The notes: a model not told the origin generated them from the sequence alone. A stretch of DNA of 64,000 nt from Lumnitzera littorea (GCA_024138015.1 JAMXBB010000004.1:12834884-12898883), one strand, 5' to 3'. Positions 50,581 to 64,000 are shown, counted from the stretch's first letter. Made by a program: numbers and translations.

Positions 50581-52011
50581 TGATCATGTTGCTGGTTATC
50601 CTCACACTGTAGATAAAATATAAGGCTGCTGTGCTCCTCTACAAATTGTAACGATCATCATCTTGTTTTGTTGTGGAGGATCTAGAGCTTGGGTGGTGTG
50701 CATCGACGCTTGATGAGGATGAGGATAATTAGTGTTGATAAGATAATTATTACTATAAGTAATGTTATAAACCAATACCAATGACAATCTAAAACATACA
50801 TTATACACGCAAGTTAAATGGCGGAGGTATCTTATTTTCTGATCGAGTTAAAAAAAAAATATTATTATCCATCAAATGGTCAACTGCAACAGTATACTTT
50901 TACATATTTTTATATATGAAATAATTCAGTCTCACGTTAAGGAAGGATAACATCGCAGAAGCATATGCTGCACGAAAATTCCTTTCATTGTCTATCGAGA
51001 CTAATGGATTAATGCTAAACTAATGTAAGAACAACCCACGCGGATGATAATTTTAAATATAATCATGACTAATATATGATTGGTATAACTTATAGAAATA
51101 CTTATACATATAACTGTTACATATAATTTAACAATCGGTTATGTAAATAATTTTTTTAATTGCACAAGCTAAATATGACATAAATTGTTAATAATTATAT
51201 CAATATACATATAGAAATATAATATATATATATATATATATACCTGTTAAAGTACATTAGCGATGATAATATATCGCATAAGACCGGCGGTTACATCTAA
51301 TTGTGTTATAGTTATATATTCATGCCGATTTGTTACAGTTGCTATGCAATGTAAATGCTTATACTTACAGTTCTATACAATGACATTTCTCTCTTTTTAT
51401 AATATATTACTTTTATTATCTGTGTGTATGAGCGACATATATAAATTGCATAATTAGATACAGAATCGTAGCAAATTTCTAGCTAATTATACGTGTTCCA
51501 TAACACATGAAAATGAGTAGTTTAGATTGAAACAAACTTTCGATTGATTAGTACACTTGGGATCCTATGAATGAATACATGATGTTTTTAGATCCTATTA
51601 GATTTTGTTTCGAGGAAGAATCTTATAGAGATTTTATTGATTCTTATCAAATATAGATGTACAACATATTTACATTTGTAGAGAGAGTATACACACCCTA
51701 TTGCCAATATATGATATAGATGTTTTATGCTATAAATATGGAATTGGAGAGTTAAATTATAGACATTATTTATGCCATATGATGTTTATTGAGTATACAT
51801 TATGCAAAAAGTTGTAAGTTATATATTAAGATTTATGAAGTACCATATTATGTTATACTAAATGGATATACAATGACGATATATGTGCTTAAAATAAAAG
51901 ATATCAAGCATAATGGATGTTGAAAATAGAGACTAGCATAAGAGTTAGAAATTCTTTCAATTTTTATAGTTGATTTCTTGGGATTTAGTTTCTTTACTTA
52001 AATTAGAGAGT
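50581..52011. other. AT-rich intergenic stretch
   Basis: No gene is seen. An AT microsatellite lies at 51221-51241. Confidence 0.5.
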
Positions 52012-53899
52012 GTGTCACAATCTAAGGAGGTTAGTCGTGACAGGTGTCATATATCGTACAAAGAACCATAGATTGATTTCTCTTTTCAATCAACAACTCT
52101 TTATGCAATATATAATGCGATTACTACAATTAACAACTTAGAGTTAAGCAAGCGCAAGTAATATCATTACATATTTATAATAACAAAATTGTTGAATTGT
52201 AAATAATATCTATATAGATATCTACAAATAGTAAGTCTGTAATATACTAGATTGTAAACTAATAATGCATTATATTACATAATAGGCTTCATGACCTATT
52301 TACAATAATATAAATTTACTCTCATCACTAATCTCACACTTACAATAATCTATTAATAGTTCACTAACCTCGAGCATCCTACGACCCAGATTCACAAACA
52401 AGTCTCCTTATGCAAATAAAGTATGAAGGTATAAGCTAACTAGCTTAGTGAGATATTCTTAACCATATAACAAACAAGTTATACAACAATTAATTTCAAG
52501 AAAATGAATATATGAACAATCAATATACCATACAAATACATGCAAGTAATTAAGTACTGTAGGCAATTCAAATTTAACGCCCTTTAAAATTAGGGTTGGA
52601 GTATATATGGTATTAATTAGATCTACATATCATATTAGAACTTATATAACAATTAAACTCTACGTTTCGTATTAAAAAACACAATAGTATATTCATTTTC
52701 AGTTTTAGTCAAAACTCAATTCTAAGTATGATTATATGTAAGTTCTTATAGCTCTAACTCACTTTTAAACAAAGGCTTTTAGACTTGACCTTTAGCTAGG
52801 TAGTTGACACTTCCAACGCTTAGTGTTCTCGCAGGCTAGGATAAGGTTATATAGTACGTGTGCACTGTACTAAATATTATAATCAAAACTAAATAAACCT
52901 CGTATGGTCTTTCGCTACCTCCGTGTGATATAACAGTCAGAATCAGTTATATAGTACATGATTATGCATGTTTCGATTTAGTTAATTCAAGTCTGATAAT
53001 ATTAGGTTTTTTCATTAAGTGGTCAAGCAAAATTACAGATAGATAAATTCTTGTTAAATTTACTATGCAGCAAATAGAACATTATCATATTTTAAAGTAA
53101 ATTCACTATTGACAAGTAATATCATTGACAAGTATAACTCAGCTCCATACAACATTCAATTATTAATAATAATTAATATTCATTATTTACATACACAATA
53201 CACAAACATGTACGAAATCATTAGAAATATTCACTCGGTCATCCTCAAAGTCAGGGATCATAGTAATCAGTTGAAAAGTCAGTATAGATCTCGTGATCAC
53301 TTGATATTAAGAGAATATGAAAAGTAGTAAGTGTTGGAATTAAATAGCTAAATTACTATTATATTTAGCAATATTTACTTAAATTAGCTATTTGTATATA
53401 TTGAATTATTGATTTGAGCTTTTTAGTTAATTGCATATAACTTTTTTGATTTAGTTCAAATTTTTATTAACTTATAATCTATTTTGATCGTTTTTAAACG
53501 TACTTCCTCGTAGCAAAGTCCATTTTGGACATTATAAGTTGCAGTTCCGATTATGATATAAAAATATTATAAAATGCATCATTTTGACTTAAATAATTAT
53601 AAAATATTATTTTATACTTTTCTTGGTATAATTACGGTTTAATAAATATTTAAATCTTATATTTTGTAACTTTCTTATTTTGAAGTCTATTTTACCATAA
53701 TTACTTATTTTTGCTAATTTTGAGGTTTAAGACTTATTAATTCAATTTTTTATACTTTATTAATTTTCTAATTAATTAATTATTTTATGATTCTTTATAA
53801 TTACGAATTTAATTAATTTAGTTAAGTGATGATGTGACAACATAAGGGAATGTAACGTGTCACTTTGGTACTTTTTTGTCACATTTTCTTTTTTCTTTT

Positions 53900-54880
53900 G
53901 TATTTTATGTCATATATATATTAATATTTATTACTATATTTTACTAAATTTTCTAAATTAATTAATTCTTATAATTTCTTCAAAGTTATGGTACATATAT
54001 ATGTATTCATATTTACTAAATTACTTTATTTATTAAATTAATATTATAGTATATTATGTATGTACTATTCAAATATGCTTATATTTCTACATATACGATA
54101 CTATTTATATATGTATGTTTATATGTATAATATACTTATGTACTAAAATATCCTTACCTTAAATATAATATGCACTATACGTATGAGTATATATATATAT
54201 ACACATGCAATTGTACCTTATACATGTACATACATATATGGTATAATACATATATATATTAAAATACTTAATATAAATAATATTATACATAAATACATAT
54301 ACATAGTTATCACGTTCAGTATATATATATATATATATATATAGAATTTATAAAATAAAATTACAACAAAAATACATAATGGTATGTACTTATCCATACC
54401 ATATACATATATCCTTTAATATAGTTATACTATATTATACTAGTATTTGTATTTTGTAATTATATATATATATATATATATTGGTTACATAATATATTTA
54501 TGTACATAGAATAAAAATTATGTAAATCGAAATATACATATAGTATACTATATAATAAAAAACCAAGTATATATCCATATCTATACTATACACACATACA
54601 TATACATACTATATAATTAAAATACTCAGTATAAATATATATATCCATACATACATATGTATATATGTACATAAGTAAAGAAAAATACATAGTATATATA
54701 CATATTATTATAGGCACATACATACATGTATATATACATAATTTCTTATACAAACATTTTGAAAAATCCAAATTACATGTATATAGACATATATGAGCAT
54801 ACATACACAAGAAAATACTAAAACTATATATAAATTCTAAGATACATGTATGTATAAGAATATATATAAACAATTATTGC
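53900..54880. repeat. TATACATA-rich low-complexity tract
   Basis: Nearly 1 kb of alternating TATA, TACATA and ATGTAT words, with pure AT runs near 54190, 54320-54344 and 54462-54481. Apparent reading frames here are artefacts of composition. Confidence 0.9.
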
Positions 54881-55062
54881 AAAATACATATAATAAACAT
54901 AATAAATACCATACTTGTGAAATATTCTTGAATGGAGTCCCTAGCTTCTTCTCCTTCTTCTCAATTTAATTGATAACAAGGAAATAAAAGGTAAGATCTT
55001 TTTGAAGCTTTCAGTTGAATAATGGAAAATAACTTGTGAAACTTTGTTTATACTTTAGAAAG

Positions 55063-55087
55063 GTGTGTGTGTATGTGTGTGTGTGTG
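55063..55087. repeat. (GT)n microsatellite
   Basis: A GT dinucleotide run with one A interruption. Confidence 0.9.
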
Positions 55088-55790
55088 CTTGAACTATCCA
55101 GAAAAAAAAAATTTCACTATGAAAAGAAAAGTAACAAAGCTAAGGAGAGGATTAGGTTGTAATTAATGGGATGGGACAAGTTTATTTATGCTTTTTGTCC
55201 TTCTTCTCATAATATAGCACTTAGACAATTTTAAAATGCATATAGGTTGCTGAAAAAAAATTCTAGAACCAACGTAGAGGATAGGGAAATTAGGAAAAGA
55301 AAAAAAAAAGGAAGAAAAATAAAAATAAAAATATTTAATTTTTTCCAAACACAAAAATTATATATTTAGTATTCATAAAATAATATTGAGATTTTATAAA
55401 AATTTATTAATTTAATTGTTACCTATTACATTTATAATATTTACGAGTTACTTCAATATATTTGCTAAAATTTATACACGATTACGTATATTACTTGATA
55501 ATTACAATCAACTGAAGTATTGTTACTAATAAGTTATATTTATTCATTTTTTAAGCTTAAATTTATAGTTTTAGGGTTTTTGTTAAATTCGAGTATTTAC
55601 GCGTATATCAGATTTAAGGTTTTGGTATACAATTTAGGTTTTGATTGAATTTCTAGAGCTTTTATTATTGATACTATATTTAATTTTATAATTTAATAAA
55701 ATTTTTATTTAACTTAGCTTTATTGACCCATAATATTATCTAGAGCACTCGGATCTAATTTAGGACCTAAACAGCTAATTGCATAGTGCA

Positions 55791-56244
55791 TAGAGTTTAT
55801 AGAACGTGATATACAGGAAACTAAAAACCATTAAAATGAAGAAAAATTGCTGATTTACCATTAGTTAATTTTCAATTGTTTGCAAGATAAGAGATACACT
55901 TTTAATTTAAAGGGCAGTTAAATTGATATAATGGAAGTTAATTAAGAGATGTGAGATTATAAAGAGCCCAAAACCATCCATTAAGAAAGAGAATAAGAAC
56001 TCGAAGGTAGATCCATCAAAAGGTCACATATTCAGGAGAGCAACATGCACCATATGCCAATGCCAACCCAGTGAATGAAGACTAATTCCATGTTAATGAT
56101 AAACATGCATGGTGTGTTGAAGCATCATCAGTAGATTTGCCATTTCATGATTTGATCCATCAATCACTTCTTGCAAGACTTTTCTTTAAAATCCATCAAA
56201 GTCTGAAGAATATCATTTATTGATGCATGACAAGTGAAAGAAGT
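55791..56244. other. Intergenic flank of the copia element
   Basis: Nothing recognisable. The five bases just before the LTR are GAAGT. Confidence 0.5.
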
Positions 56245-56450
56245 TGTTTAAGTTAAACTCTTGCTACGTATGGAAACAGAGGGTTAACTAGACGAACAAA
56301 TGCGTTTCTCTCATCTTGGATCAGAGGAAAGAGAATAATGAATGTAACTAACTATAATAGAATGAGAAAGGTCTACATATATACAAGTTATGCACATGTG
56401 TAATATCACATGTCAAAATAAATAAATAAAAAATACAAATTTCTACAATA
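56245..56450 (-). repeat. 3' LTR of the copia element
   Basis: It starts TGTTTAAGTT (plus view) and ends TACAATA. It aligns along its whole length with the other LTR, with about 18 substitutions counted by eye. A short purine-rich stretch next to it (56451-56460, minus CCCGAGGGGT) may be the polypurine tract. Confidence 0.85.
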
Positions 56451-59400
56451 ACCCCTCGGGTAGTTGGCTATGGTAAAAAGCCATACTTAGATAAGAAAAA
56501 ATCTAGACGAGAATTAGCAATTGCCTTGGTTACAGGGTCTGCTAATTGTTGATTAGAAGGAATAAAATCTATATGAAGAAAACTAGAGTTGACATGATCT
56601 CTGATGAAGTGGACATCAATCTCTATGTGCTTGGTTCGAGCATGAAAGCATGAGTTCTTAGCAATTTTTTGTGCAAATCTACTATCAATAAGAAGAGCAA
56701 TAGGAAGTGAAGAAGAAATGCCTATATCGCGTAATAGAAATGACAACCGCAAAAGCTCCTTGGTCATAGTTACAAGGCTACGATATTTTGCCTCTACTGA
56801 TGAAGTAGATATGGTTTCTTGTTTTTTTTGTTTTCCATAAAATCAAGGATGTGCTAAGAAAGACACAAAATCCAGAAAGAAACTTGCAATCTAAAGAACT
56901 TAACCCCTAATCAACATCGTTATAGCCTTGCAATGTTAAGGAACTATTTGAAGAATAAAACAGACCTCTATCAATAGACCCTTTAATGTACTTAAGAACA
57001 TGAACAACAACCTTTAAATGCGATGTTCCTAGAGCTGTCACAAATTGGCTCAACTATTACACATAAAAGGAAAGATCAGGGCGAGTCAAGGTCATGTACA
57101 ACAATCATCCCATAATTATTTGAAAAACACTTGGATCTAGAAATAATGCTCTACTATGATTATCAAGCCACAATCCTGGAGGAAAAGGACTTGATGTTGG
57201 TTTAGCACTTGTTAGCCTTCTGTCCGACAATACATCTAAAGCAAACTTTCGTTGATTTAATATAAAACCTGAAGACAGTCGACATATCTCTATTCCAAGG
57301 AAAAACTAAACTTCCCCAAGATCCTTGATAGTGACAGCAGTACGTACAGTAGCTTTAACACTGGCAATTTCATCTAAAGAATCTCCAGCAATAAGTACAT
57401 CATCAACATATACTAAGAGAGCAACAAAACCATCATTATTTTGCCAAGTAAATAGAGAATAGTCTGACTTGGATTGAATAAAACCAAGTAAGACTATGAA
57501 TTTCAAAAATTCCTTATTCCATTATTTAGAAGCTTGTTTCAATCCATAGAGGGGCTTAACAAGCCTACACACTTGACCCTTAGTAGTTATTATGTATCCA
57601 TCTAGAGGTATCATGTAAATATCTTCATTTATGAACCCATGAAGAAATGCATTATTGACATCCAACTAATGCACATGCTAACCTTTAACAGAGGAGACAG
57701 CAAGTAACACATGAACTGATGTCAACTTAGCAACTGGAGCAAAGGTATGTGTATAATTAATCCCTTCTGCTTGTGTGTATCCTTTAGCCACCAGTTAAGC
57801 TTTATAATGTTCAATGGTTCATTAGGCTTGTATTTGATCTTATAAACCCATTTGGAACCAATAGGTTGTTTATCAGGAGGTAAAGTTGTAAGTTCTCATG
57901 TGTTATTTGATTCTAGAGCTAAAAGCTCTTGATTCATTGCCTCAATCCACTTAGGATTAGTCTTTGCTTCATGGTAATTTCTAAGCTCTTGAATTGAAAA
58001 AGAGCTAAGGACATCACATAATCACAAGGAAGGTTGGAAAGGATATGAGAACCAAATAATGGATAGTAATAAGAATTATTGGTAAAAGTTGTTTTAGAAG
58101 CAGGAAAAGTAAAGTGAACCGTATGTACAAAATCTTGAAGCCATTTTGGTAGATGCCTTTCCCATGTAAACCTACACAAGGAAGGAAAAGAAGAATCTGT
58201 GCGTAGAATAGTGTCTAAAATAGCATCTGAGCTAATATCAATACTATTAGATGAAGTTGTGTTTGTGATAGAGTCTAGAAGAATAGATGAATGGCCATGA
58301 AAATTAGAATCTCTATGTATACCAGGATTAGGAAGCATCTAATCAGAACTAGGAAAGGAAACATCAATAGACAACAAACGAGTTTTAGTACTGTTTTTAT
58401 AAGGAAACACATCCTTAAGGAAAAACACATCACAACTGACAAATAGCTTTTGAGAGAACAAATCAAACAGCTTATACCCCTTTTAACCTGAAGGATATCC
58501 TACAAAAATACATTGTTTACTTCTGGTGTCAAATTTATTTGATGGTTTAGGCAAGATGGCTACATAACATAAGCAACCAAACACTGGAAGTTGATTGTAA
58601 TTTGGTGCCTTATGAAAAAAGCAATTCATAAGGTGTTTTCCAAGGAAGAGATTGTGTGGGCATGAGATTAATAAGATAAGTGACAGTATGCAAGGACTCA
58701 CCCCAAAATTGTTTTGGAAGATTAGCATGAATTCGCAATGATCTTGCGGTATCCAATACATGTTTGTGTTTCCTCTCCACTACTCTATTTTGTTGTGGTG
58801 TCAATACTACACTTCTTTGATGTATGATCCCATGTTTAGCTAATAAGCTTTTGGTATCACGGGAAAAAAACTCTCCCCCATTATCTAATCTAATGCTGTT
58901 TGGTGTGGTAAGGAATTATGTTTGCACATAGGTTGTAAAATTAAACGATAAACTAACAACTTGTGACTTATGAGCCATTAAGAAAGTCCATGTGGATTTA
59001 ATGTTATCATCAACAATGGTAAGGAGAAATTTGGCGCCAAAAATAAAATAAGTATTATAAGGCCCCCATACGTTAACATGCATTAGATCAAAGGTATTCA
59101 AAGAAGTAGATTAACTAATACAAAAAGGAAAATGATGAAATTTCACTTGTAAACATGTATCACAAAGAAATTTAGATAAACTATTATGTTTAAAATTTCA
59201 CAAGTGATGAAGTTTTGAGGCTGACAAATGGCCTAACCTCTGATGAAATAAATCAATTAAAACATCAATACCAGAATTCTTAATATAAGAAGAGGTACTA
59301 GCAGTAATAGAAGGTGAAATAGAATCAACTAAAAAAGGCTTTAAGTTTAGTAAATATAATCCATAAGATGCAATAGTTGAAGCTACAATAGCTCTAATCT

Positions 59401-61055
59401 TAGGGTCGTGAAATTCACAATGATGTGAATCAAACACAACTACAAGGTTAGTTTGTTTAAGCAACTTGTTGACTGAAATTAAGTTGTAACAAAAGTTTGG
59501 AACAAAAAACACATCATTTAAGGTAATTTGTTGAGTCAGTCTAACATCCCTAACAAATTTAACAGGGAAGGACTTTCCATTGGGCAATTGAATAAAAATG
59601 AGTGCAAGCAATGTGCGTCCATGTGACAAATGATGTGAATATGGTGTTATGTGATCCGAAGCTCCTAAATCAACAATCTATGAGAAATGTTTAGTTTTAC
59701 TAAAACTAAAAGAAGCAAAGGCAAAACTACTACCTACAGCAAAAATCATGATAGCATACTAAGATGATGCATCTCCTAAACTCTGATCCTTTAAGGCACA
59801 AAGAACCTTCTAACAAACCTTAGAAATAAGTTGTGATTCCTGTAAGGATACATTCTCATTATGCTACAAAATACTCTTATCATTATTCACATTACCCAAC
59901 GAGTAATCTAAAGGAGTATCACCTATAGATGAAACACCTTGACAAGCATGAGCTACAACTCGATTTCCCTTTATTTCTTGCACCTTTAAACCATTCTAGG
60001 TATCCAATAATCTCAAAACAGTGTTCCATTATATGACCTGTGTTTTTACAATGTACACAAGTGAGTTTGCTATTTCCCTTACCTCTTTTCTCTTTTCTAT
60101 CCTCAACATTAAACTTCTTTTGAGTTTTAGTTAAGAATGATGTTGAGTCTTCAACCAAAATGCTACTACTAGTTACTTGTTTTTGTTTTTCAACTTGATA
60201 CACCAAATAATATGCTTTGTTAACAGTTAGAAGAGGATCTACGGAGAGAATTTGACCCCTGATATTTTCATATACATCAGCTAGCCCCATAAAAAATTGA
60301 ACCAACTTAGTTCTATTATCTAACTCTGCTAGCTTTGTTATCTGATCACATCTACAATTAGTCATAGCACCATAAGTACAACTCAGTAGTAATGTCATAC
60401 TACTGAGTTTATCCTACAACTTCTTAAGATTATTGTAGTAGATAATAACACTTGAGTTTCCTTATTTCAAATTTACAATTTCTGATTGAATTTGATATAA
60501 CAGTAGACCATTAAGCAATCCAAATCTATCACATATCTCATCCTACAGTTCCTTAGTTGATGAAGCATAGGTAAAACTTTCAAACAATTCCTCACTCATA
60601 GAGTTTATAATCTAATGCCGAATCATAAAATTACAGCGAATCCACCTTTGTTTATCAGTAGTATTACCTTTCGACTTAGGAATAGTCTCATCAATAAAAC
60701 TTATCTTTGCTTTAGATCCTAAAGTTAGTCTAATAGATCTATTCCAATTATTAAAATTCACTCCATTAAACACTACGTTCATGATAATCGTTCCAAGATT
60801 ATCAGAATCAACCAAAAAAAGAGGATCATCAAATGAATTTTCTTGATTTCTAGTCATTTTAATTCAAATGCATGTAGTAATCAATCATTGAATCAATCGG
60901 AGAAAGCCGTAACCAAAAAGAATTGGAAAGGAACGATGACATGTATGAATTTTGATGAGGAATAAATTCACGACAATAGAACAACTATCTGCCCAATCTC
61001 TATATGAATTTCGATGAGCAACGGCTTTACGTTGATAGAGAAATTCTTTGTCCAA

Positions 61056-61067
61056 GCTCTGATATCA
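61056..61067 (-). other. Copia primer binding site (initiator Met tRNA)
   Basis: The minus strand reads TGATATCAGAGC directly after the 5' LTR. This differs at one base from the usual plant TGGTATCAGAGC, which pairs with the 3' end of initiator methionine tRNA. Confidence 0.85.
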
Positions 61068-61276
61068 TGTTTAAGTTGAATTCCTACTATGTATGGAAAC
61101 AAAAGGTTAACTAGACAAACAAATGTGTTTCTCTCATCTTGGATCAGAGGAAAGAGAATAATGAATGTAACTAACTGTAATAGAATGAGAAAGGTCTACA
61201 TGTATACAAGTTGTACACATGAGTAATATCACATGTCAAACTAAGTAAATAAAAAAAAATACATATTTCTACAACA
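61068..61276 (-). repeat. 5' LTR of the copia element
   Basis: It is a TG...CA-ended LTR in plus view (TGTTTAAGTT to TACAACA) and the partner of the LTR at 56245-56450. Confidence 0.85.
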
Positions 61277-64000
61277 GTAAAGTACCTATTGTGTTTGGAA
61301 GCTAACACTTAGTTTTATTGGAATCACGTATCTAAGTCAAAGAGTTCTAGAGGTTTGTGTTTGATGCAAGAGGTCTTGTCGGCCAACTTATTCTTAGATT
61401 CTATTGAATCATTTTTTTAGGGAGAAGGTGTAACAAGAGTCTATCCTATCTAAATCGAAGCTCATAAAGAGAAGAATTTATTTTTTATGCATGAAAGAGA
61501 CAAAAAGGGGTAGATTGCACATGCATTCGAATGTTGTCGTTTGAATGACATGTCCATGGTGTTCTAATGGCATGAATAACCATGCCGGTGGCATAAAGAA
61601 GTATTCCAATATTACGATTAGCCATACCAATAGCATAAATAGCCATTTGAATGGTATGAAGATTCCAAGCATAGAATACTCTGAGATTTAGTTTATTTCT
61701 TTTGTTATTATTGTTATTTTATTCCTAAAAATGTTCTTGCTAGACTTAGAGTAGCATTTAAATACTTAAGAGTCATAATTTCACAATTCATTAGTTTTGT
61801 TATTATTGCATTCAATCATTGTTGTTGAGAGTGTTAGTCTTGTTATATGAATATAGAGATTACATTTCTTCCTATTCCTTGAGTTTTTATCATTCTATCT
61901 TAGATTATGGTGAATCACATTATTTAGATTCCCAACCTAATATCAATCTTGATTTAAAAACCTTGATTGTTTCATTAATTGAGTCATATCAACACTAAAG
62001 GTAATATAATCCTTACATAAAGGCCATCCTATTTAGTCTATTCAATTCATTTTGAGATTAATATATAATGTCTATCCTCTATTGATAGATCCATATTCTC
62101 TTATTTTCCATTCATCAAATATCCAAAAACCCATAAAGTTACAATCTTTACATATTAACTCTTAAATCTATTTATTATGATCCATTTAGAATTAGGATAT
62201 ATCACCAATTGCCATATTTGATCTAACAATAAGTTTCTTGGAAAGGTAGGGAATGGATATTTTTAATGTCAATTATTAGTTATATGTACCTTCTCTTTGA
62301 CTCTTTCCATAATATATTCTTTCTTTACACCATCTTTATCTATACTTTACACGTACGTTACACAAACCACTATGAGAATCGAGATCCTTAAAATCATACT
62401 AATTGACTATATTATTTAGCATGATCAAATGGTCGGTTTTACCATTTTCCATCCAAATTTTTGCGATGGAATATGAAGTCAATAGGAATAGGTGTAAAAT
62501 AATTGGATTTTAGTATGTTCCAAATTTGTCAAGATCATTATAATATAATAGTATATATACTAATCTTATAATGGAATGGATTTTAAAATTCAAGAACCCA
62601 TTAGTTACTTTGGTTTATTGCTAAATAAAAAAGCCTGACTAAACATACCAATAGTTACCAAATTCATAGGGGCTATGGAGGAGTAAACCATGATCTTAAA
62701 ATCAATTTGTTTTGAAGTGGTCAAGAAAGTGTTCATAGGCTACTGAGGAATAAACAATGACCTTCTTAAAGTCGATTTGTCTTGAAAGGGTCAAGAAAGT
62801 ATATATTATAGCAATCGTAAAGCACTAGATGGAAAAGGCGAAGAAGGAAACAACCATCGGGGGTATTTAAATTGATATTATCATTACTATAGAATTTTTT
62901 TACCCTCCCGACCGAAGGAGGATTGATTACCATAGATTACCTAATCTCATGTAATATATTCCATATATAGCCTTGTGCAATAGTAAAATCTATTTTACCA
63001 CAATGAGAATTCTAAATAAATGATAAAACTTCTAAGGCATCTTGTAAATAGTGTTTCCAAGAAAAAAAAAAAAAAAGAGAAAGAAAAAGATACAATGTAT
63101 AGTTGCATCATCATGATACCGTATTACATAGTTCATAGCCTATTTATCCCATGTAAAAAGTCCAAAGTTACGTGGTAAAATCAGTACATGACCCATTGGA
63201 CGGTGCAAAACTCACCTATCTGCCATTCTATCATTATCAATCTTATAAGAGCATAATCATCAATATATGAACCTTAAGTTATTGCAACTCTATTACATCT
63301 CTGCAAAATGGACAGATATGCATGGTATTGGATGTAAGTCAAGTGTCAGATTTATCCTATGACATTTCATCTCTTGGCTTGGCAAGCCGTGTTGGTTATT
63401 GTAGCACAGTAAGATCTGGAAGCAGGGAGGTGTGCCGTAGAGGCCTACTGGTTATCAAAGGAGCCAGATTTAGAAGCTTGTTCTTATAGCAAGGGATAAT
63501 GATTTTAGAGATACAAGCAAGTTGAGTTGGAATGATACAAATATTGATCCCAAGCTTAGACTTAGAATTTTAAAACTTAAGCTCGATGAAGTTTAGAATT
63601 TTGAAGTCTAACACAACTCAAGACATTATTCAAAATGTTCAAGTTTAGTTCAATTAACTTGTTTAGATTTGGTTTATTTGAAAAATACTTTTCTTCACAT
63701 TTAAAATAACATTATTATATAAATTCAATTTGAAGTTAACTAATATTTAGATTGAACTTGAGTTTAAATAAGTTTGTGAGTTAGTCGAGTTAAATATTAT
63801 AAAAATCAAATTTGACTTGATGAATTATTTTGAGAAGTTTGAGATTGAACTTAACTCGACTTAACTCAATTTTTATTAAACTGAACTCTATTAGTTTACG
63901 AGTAGGTTTCACTCTTGTGTGGCTTTAGGTGATTGTTAATAGCTCTATTGGGGATGTTGATCTTGGTTTTTGTGTTGCTGTCTATGATAGGAAATCCAGT
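61277..64000. other. AT-rich intergenic stretch to the window end
   Basis: No gene is recognisable. Contents: a patch of GAATGGCATGAA-like repeated words (61520-61670), a diverged tandem duplication (62665-62805), a less AT-rich patch at 63350-63490 that could be transcribed from a gene off the window, and a GAGTTTGAG-rich block at 63540-63860. Confidence 0.45.
62665..62805. repeat. Imperfect tandem duplication, unit about 70 bp
   Basis: CATAGG-GCTA-GAGGA-TAAAC and the following bases up to GGTCAAGAAAGT occur twice, the second copy starting at 62734, with several substitutions and small gaps. Confidence 0.75.

Larger units (their letters stand above)
52012..55790 (-). repeat. Possible second long LTR, minus orientation
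   Basis: On the minus strand the stretch 52375-52470 reads with a CTCACTAAGCTAG word, like the CTTACTAAGCT near the end of the LTR at 29.8-33.0 kb. The left edge begins TGTCACAATC. No coding sequence is seen across 3.7 kb. The right limit is a guess and no target duplication was found. Confidence 0.3.
56245..61276 (-). mobile_element. Full-length but decayed Ty1/copia LTR retrotransposon
   Basis: Two LTRs (56245-56450 and 61068-61276) enclose a 4.6-kb interior read on the minus strand in copia order. Gag (60857-59919) has a zinc knuckle CVHCKNTGHIMEHC. A protease-region remnant and the gag-pre-integrase motif LFHQRLGHLS (59629-59198) follow. Integrase has FDLMHVNVWGPY, a LDNGGEF block and TPQQNRVVER (59101-58600). 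Reverse transcriptase has YVDDVLIAG (57506-57306). RNase H has FHARTKHIEIDVHFIRD (56767-56468). The order integrase before reverse transcriptase marks copia. Reading moves through different frames at least four times and there are many stops, so it cannot move by itself. No matching 5-base target duplication is visible (GAAGT on the left, GTAAA on the right). Confidence 0.9.

Noticed and set aside
54586..54873. 95-codon minus-strand frame rich in Ile, Tyr and Cys
   Set aside because: It lies wholly in the TATACATA tract, so it is an artefact of composition.
56240..61281. Target site duplication of the copia element
   Set aside because: The flanks GAAGT and GTAAA do not match, so either they have mutated or the ends recombined.

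Overview
This window is nuclear DNA of a flowering plant, most likely a eudicot. It is AT-rich, its genes are split by many short introns with GT..AG ends, it has plant-only gene families (violaxanthin de-epoxidase, a CHX cation/H+ exchanger, a plant receptor-like kinase), and degraded retrotransposons lie between the genes. I could not name the species.

Four protein-coding genes can be rebuilt exon by exon with every intron phase closing. (1) A seven-exon gene at 14176-16516 (+), 402 residues, belongs to an uncharacterised plant family whose N-terminus begins MAYVPPHKR. (2) A seven-exon receptor-like kinase at 17495-21088 (-), 564 residues, has a signal peptide, a 12-cysteine ectodomain, one membrane segment and an apparently active kinase. 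(3) The violaxanthin de-epoxidase gene lies at 39153-43402 (+): five exons, 478 residues. (4) A CHX18-like cation/H+ antiporter gene lies at 44418-48180 (-): three exons, 808 residues. Genes 1/2 and 3/4 are two tail-to-tail (convergent) pairs. They have no obvious common pathway, except that both VDE and CHX proteins deal with pH or ion state in organelles.

The rest is mostly repeats. At 1-1300 is the edge of a Ty3/gypsy-like element with gag remains and an LTR. From 2.2 to 12.4 kb there are three old, diverged copies (A1, A2, A3) of the promoter and leader of gene 1. The third copy still carries a broken gene body. At 27.9-29.3 kb is a decayed plant mobile domain (PMD) coding region. At 29.8-33.0 kb is a probable solo LTR that contains a perfect 189-bp direct repeat around the only N in the window, likely an assembly join. 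At 33.0-35.3 kb is a decayed LINE with a probable nested insertion. At 52-55.8 kb is extremely AT-rich sequence that may be another LTR. A full-length but dead Ty1/copia element lies at 56245-61276 (-), with two LTRs, primer binding site, gag zinc knuckle, integrase, reverse transcriptase and RNase H remains.

I found no rRNA, tRNA, CRISPR array or other new multi-gene system. The most unusual signal is the serial duplication of the gene 1 leader, together with the architecture of gene 1 (a GC-AG intron and a leader intron).
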